DNA of 16,731 nucleotides from DATJFH01 sp035495815 (GTDB lineage Bacteria > Acidobacteriota > Terriglobia > Bryobacterales > Bryobacteraceae), in contig DATJFH010000221.1 in NCBI GenBank assembly GCA_035495815.1, positions 1-16,731 of the forward strand, in the 5' to 3' direction. Positions 14,102 to 16,731 of the stretch are shown here, in pieces. Below the pieces are notes generated by a model. The model ran no database searches, was not told where the DNA came from, and saw only the letters and a program-made list of their open reading frames with translations. The translations under genes and the position numbers were made by a program. How positions within the stretch are numbered: the stretch's first letter is position 1; every line of letters begins with the position of its first letter.

Positions 14102-15121
14102 ATGATTTCGCGAACGTGTTTGAGCGTGGTGGCAGCCGCCGCCTTGTGGGGGGCCGGATGCAGCCGGCCGGCTGGTCCGTCCTATCTGGTCTACGTCACC
14201 AACGAAGCTTCCGGCGACCTCACGGTGATCGATCCCGACAAGCCCGAGCCGGTGGCCACGGTCACTCTCGGCAAGCGTCCCCGCGGCATCCACTCGGCCG
14301 GCGGAATGATCTACGTCACGCTGAGCGGCTCTCCCTTCGCTCCTCCCGGCGTGGACGAGAGTAAGCTGCCGCCCCCCGACAAGTCGGCCGACGGAATCGG
14401 GGTCGTGGACGCGAAAGCGAACAAGCTGGTCCGCAAGATCGACGCCGGGTCGGACCCGGAACAGTTCGCCATAAGCCCCGACGGCAAGACGCTCTACGTC
14501 TCGAACGAAGATGACGGCGGGTTGAGCTTCGTCGACGTGGCCAGCGGAAAAGTCGTCACGACCCTGAAGACCGGCGAGGAGCCGGAAGGCGTCACCCTGA
14601 GCCCGGACGGCAGGCAGGTGTACGTGACTTCGGAGAACGACGGCACGGTCTCCGTCATCGACATCGGCGGGTCGAAGGTGCTGAAGACCATCAAGGTCGG
14701 GCGCCGCCCCCGCTCGATCGCCTTTCTGCCGAACGGCACGAAGGCCTACGTCACCAACGAGAACGACGGCGCGGTGACCGTCATCGACGCAGTCCGGCAG
14801 GAAGCGGTGGGCAGCATTCCCCTGGGCGAAGGCGTCCTCCCCATGGGCCTGGCGATGACGAAAGACGGCTCCAGGCTCTACGTCAGCGCCGGACGCAGCC
14901 GGAAGGTATTCGTGATCGAAACGGCTTCGGGAAAGGTGGCCTCGTCATTCGAAGCGGGCCAGCGCCCGTGGGGCATCGCCCTGTCGCCGGACGAGAAGCT
15001 GCTGTTCACCGCCAACGGCCCTTCGAACGATGTGTCGGTCATCGATGTGGCCACCCAGACGGTCCTGCGCAAAGTAAAAGCCGGAAATCGTCCCTGGGGC
15101 GTGCTGGCGCTGTCGAAGTAA
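14102..15121 (+). CDS. YVTN-repeat beta-propeller lipoprotein
   Basis: 339-residue predicted exported seven-repeat beta-propeller. Signal: MISRTCLSVVAAAALWGAGC, with Cys20 a probable lipidation site (GAGC is a slightly atypical lipobox). Repeats of the YV(T/S)N...D..V.VID type start near residues 31, 71, 131, 173, 215, 259 and 301. Each is followed by a K..G..P.G(I/V) turn, such as GEEPEGVTLSPDG and GQRPWGIALSPD. The second blade has a Pro-rich insertion (about 74-97, SGSPFAPPGVDESKLPPPDK). Such propellers are interaction or surface proteins; no catalytic motif is visible. GGAG lies five bases before the ATG. It is the third gene of the operon, 20 bases after the cytochrome c-HhH gene. Its stop is 10 bases from the stop of the convergent Dabb gene, with no terminator hairpin between. 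Confidence 0.88.
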   Translation: MISRTCLSVVAAAALWGAGCSRPAGPSYLVYVTNEASGDLTVIDPDKPEPVATVTLGKRPRGIHSAGGMIYVTLSGSPFAPPGVDESKLPPPDKSADGIGVVDAKANKLVRKIDAGSDPEQFAISPDGKTLYVSNEDDGGLSFVDVASGKVVTTLKTGEEPEGVTLSPDGRQVYVTSENDGTVSVIDIGGSKVLKTIKVGRRPRSIAFLPNGTKAYVTNENDGAVTVIDAVRQEAVGSIPLGEGVLPMGLAMTKDGSRLYVSAGRSRKVFVIETASGKVASSFEAGQRPWGIALSPDEKLLFTANGPSNDVSVIDVATQTVLRKVKAGNRPWGVLALSK

Positions 15122-15131
15122 ACCGCCGGTT

Positions 15132-15590
15132 CTACTGTCCGAGAATGTCGAAGGTGGTTGTTCCCGCCACCCGCACTTTGGCGTAGATCGCTTCCCACTC
15201 CTTGTGGAAGGGATGCGTGGTGTACGTCTTGAGCGTGCCCTCGTTCTCCATTTCCATGCACACGCCGCTCTTGCGGACCCGCAGGGTCACCTCGCCCGAC
15301 GCCTTCCCGGCGCCGCCCCGAAGCTGTTTGCTCACTTCGGGCGTGGTGTTGAAGATGTTCAGCGGCGCCCGCAGCTTCCCGTACCATACGCGGCTGATGC
15401 CCGGGATCTTCGAAGGCAGCTGGTCGGTGGCTTTGTAGAAGGCCTGCCAGTCGGCGTCCGTGGCCGTGTCGATGACGGTGAAAGCGAAGCAGTGCATCAT
15501 CTTCTTTTCGCCGGCCGCGGCGGCGGAAGAGAGCAGGAACAGCCCCGCCGTGCACAGCGCGAAGCGGGTCATGAGGGTCGGTTTTCGCAT
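15132..15590 (-). CDS. Secreted Dabb-domain (stress-responsive alpha/beta barrel) protein
   Basis: 152 residues with a Sec signal peptide (about 1-26, ending SSAAAA/G). The single domain resembles the Dabb (dimeric alpha/beta ferredoxin-like barrel) family. HCFAFTVID is strand one, ADWQAFYKATDQLPSKIPGISRVWYG (46-71) is the helix and PG-turn, and TLKTYTTHPFHKEW (119-132) matches the family's closing Y-x-x-HP-x-H motif with His126 and His129. No enzyme activity can be assigned; most Dabb proteins are uncharacterised, and an exported one is less usual. The start is supported by GGAG five bases upstream. It is transcribed towards the YVTN operon and away from the molybdenum hydroxylase operon. 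Confidence 0.8.
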   Translation of the reverse strand: MRKPTLMTRFALCTAGLFLLSSAAAAGEKKMMHCFAFTVIDTATDADWQAFYKATDQLPSKIPGISRVWYGKLRAPLNIFNTTPEVSKQLRGGAGKASGEVTLRVRKSGVCMEMENEGTLKTYTTHPFHKEWEAIYAKVRVAGTTTFDILGQ

Positions 15591-15776
15591 CCATTCTCCA
15601 AAAGGGTGGTGAGATTTTCCCGAAACCGGGAGTTAGAGGTATGATTCTATCAGTTCAGGAGGCTGTGTAGGCCCGGGACCGGCCGGCGCGTGAGCTCGCC
15701 CGGTCACCCCCGCGACCGGAGAGCCCGGCGATTCGGCCGGCCCCACGTACACTTATCGGCGCCGTGAGAAAGTTTG
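15591..15776. other. Divergent intergenic region with a GC-rich imperfect hairpin
   Basis: About 186 bases shared by the Dabb gene (minus) and the 2Fe-2S gene (plus), so both promoters should be here. GACCGG (15677-15682) and CCGGTC (15700-15705) can pair, with three more pairs inside after a mismatch. TATGAT (15640-15645, plus) and TACACT (15748-15753, plus) are the only -10-like strings. Neither has a good -35. No gene seen. Confidence 0.35.
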
Positions 15777-16256
15777 ATGGCGGATCTCACCCAACTTCGA
15801 GTCAACGGCGCGAGGCGCAGGATCAACGCCGACCCGGAGCGCACTCTGCTCAGCGTCCTCCGCGACGATCTCGGCCTGACCGGGAGCAAATACGGCTGCG
15901 GCGAAGGCCAGTGCGGCGCCTGTACGGTGCTGCTCGACGGCGCGGCCACGCGCTCCTGCGTGACCTCCCTGCGCGCCGCCGCCGGCCGCGAGATCACCAC
16001 CATCGAGGGCCTCGAAACCAACGGACGCCTGCACCCGCTGCAGCAGGCCTTCCTCGACGCCGGCGCGCTGCAGTGCGGTTATTGCACGCCGGGCATGATC
16101 GTCTCCGGCGCCGCCCTGCTCCGCTCCCAACCGGCGCCCACGCGGCCCGAGATCGTCAAGGCCATGCAGGGCAACATCTGCCGCTGCGGAACCTATCCGC
16201 GAATACTGATTGCGGTGGAGCTGGCGGCAAAACGAATGCGGGAGGCGCGGCCGTGA
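15777..16256 (+). CDS. 2Fe-2S subunit of a xanthine dehydrogenase/isoquinoline oxidoreductase-type molybdenum hydroxylase
   Basis: Small iron-sulphur subunit that passes electrons from the molybdenum site of the partner subunit to an acceptor. The 159-residue protein has the two expected [2Fe-2S] clusters. The plant-ferredoxin-type cluster uses Cys41, Cys46, Cys49 and Cys61 (YGCGEGQCGACT). The second, helical cluster uses Cys100, Cys103, Cys135 and Cys137 (CGYC...NICRCGTYPRI). Length is typical. There is no signal peptide, while the partner has a Tat-like one, which suggests export of the folded complex by hitch-hiking. The ATG at 15777 is used; a TTG directly before it is in frame. The ribosome site is weak (GTGAG eight bases upstream). 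The stop overlaps the next gene's GTG by four bases (GTGA). The substrate cannot be predicted. Confidence 0.93.
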   Translation: MADLTQLRVNGARRRINADPERTLLSVLRDDLGLTGSKYGCGEGQCGACTVLLDGAATRSCVTSLRAAAGREITTIEGLETNGRLHPLQQAFLDAGALQCGYCTPGMIVSGAALLRSQPAPTRPEIVKAMQGNICRCGTYPRILIAVELAAKRMREARP

Positions 16257-16731
16257 CATCCTTTGAACCGGAACGCTACGAACTCCAGGCCGGTCCCGCC
16301 TATCGATTCCGTCTCACCCGCCGTGAAATCTTCAAGGCGCTCGGAGGCGGCCTGGTGGTGCTCTCCATCGTGCGGGGCGCCGGCGCACAGGAATCCGGCG
16401 GCGGCAGGCGGCGCGGCGGCGCCGGGCAGCGCGCTCCGCAGGAGATCGGGGCCTGGATTCACATCGCCGAAGACGGCGCCGTCACGGTCTACACCGGCAA
16501 GGCCGAAGTCGGACAGAATATCCGCACTTCGCTCACGCAGGTGGTTTGCGAGGAATTGCATGTTCCCCTGAGCGCCGTGCGTCTGGTCATGGCCGACACC
16601 GATCTGACGCCCTACGACGCCGGCACCTTCGGCAGCCGCACCACGCCCGACATGAACGCGCGCCTCCGCCGCGTCGCCGCCGCCGCCCGCGAGACGCTGC
16701 TCGACCTCGCCGCCGCGGAGTGGAAGGCCGA
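16253..16731 (+). CDS. Molybdopterin-binding subunit of xanthine dehydrogenase/isoquinoline oxidoreductase-type enzyme, 5' part
   Basis: First 159 residues of the large catalytic subunit; the gene runs past the right edge. An N-terminal Tat-like signal is seen: TRREIFK (22-28) followed by the hydrophobic ALGGGLVVLSIV and a likely cut near GAQ (43-46). A short Gly/Arg-rich linker (49-60) leads into the first conserved domain. That domain carries IGAWIHIAEDGAVTVYTGKAEVGQN (65-89), VVCEELHVPLSAVRLVMADTD (97-117) and GTFGSRTTPDM (124-134), all typical of the isoquinoline 1-oxidoreductase beta-type branch. The GTG start has GGAGG seven bases upstream, overlapping the end of the 2Fe-2S gene. The full enzyme would hydroxylate an aldehyde or N-heterocycle on the periplasmic side; the substrate is unknown. 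Confidence 0.9.
   Translation, partial: MTSFEPERYELQAGPAYRFRLTRREIFKALGGGLVVLSIVRGAGAQESGGGRRRGGAGQRAPQEIGAWIHIAEDGAVTVYTGKAEVGQNIRTSLTQVVCEELHVPLSAVRLVMADTDLTPYDAGTFGSRTTPDMNARLRRVAAAARETLLDLAAAEWKA

Noticed and set aside
15121..15131. AACCGCCGGTT inverted repeat between the convergent YVTN and Dabb stops, as a terminator
   Set aside because: Five-base arms with a one-base centre cannot form a stable hairpin, and there is no T-run.

Overview
The window looks like chromosomal DNA of a high-GC, motile, Gram-negative bacterium. The best guess is Acidobacteriota, Bryobacterales/Solibacter-like. That rests on the mix of families rather than on any marker gene: paired secreted PQQ-like beta-propellers, a YVTN propeller lipoprotein, a secreted Dabb protein, a STGPKT...HGLRA protein and a Tat-targeted xanthine-dehydrogenase-like pair. 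No rRNA, tRNA, CRISPR array or insertion sequence was seen.

Left half (1-8066, all minus strand): the 5' part of an Nramp metal transporter (mntH-like) lies at the left edge. Next to it is a tightly packed flagellar basal-body/export operon, read flgB-flgC-fliE-fliF-fliG-fliH-fliI-fliJ, with several start/stop overlaps. A multi-membrane GT39/ArnT-like glycosyltransferase lies 29 bases upstream of flgB on the same strand. Together the operon gives the proximal rod (FlgB, FlgC), the rod-MS ring adaptor (FliE), the MS ring (FliF), a rotor switch protein (FliG) and the export ATPase with its regulators (FliI, FliH, FliJ).

Middle (8184-11969): a minus-strand pair encodes a secreted PQQ-like beta-propeller and, overlapping its 3' end from a TTG start, a secreted SGNH-fold protein. 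That SGNH protein has lost two of its three catalytic residues. Upstream is a gene-poor stretch of about 0.9 kb. It holds a decayed BrnT/CopG-type toxin-antitoxin remnant with an internal fusion, a stop codon and two frameshifts. It is followed by a plus-strand gene of the uncharacterised STGPKT/HGLRA family.

Right part (12060-16731): a plus-strand three-gene operon encodes a second PQQ-like propeller (a paralogue of the first), a secreted single-haem cytochrome c domain fused to a ComEA-like helix-hairpin-helix domain, and a seven-repeat YVTN propeller lipoprotein. All three are predicted to act outside the cytoplasm. A convergent secreted Dabb protein follows. The window ends in a plus-strand operon for a 2Fe-2S subunit and the 5' part of a Tat-signal molybdopterin subunit. 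The points most worth a second look are the catalytically degenerate SGNH protein, the cytochrome c-HhH fusion in a propeller operon, and the fused toxin-antitoxin relic.
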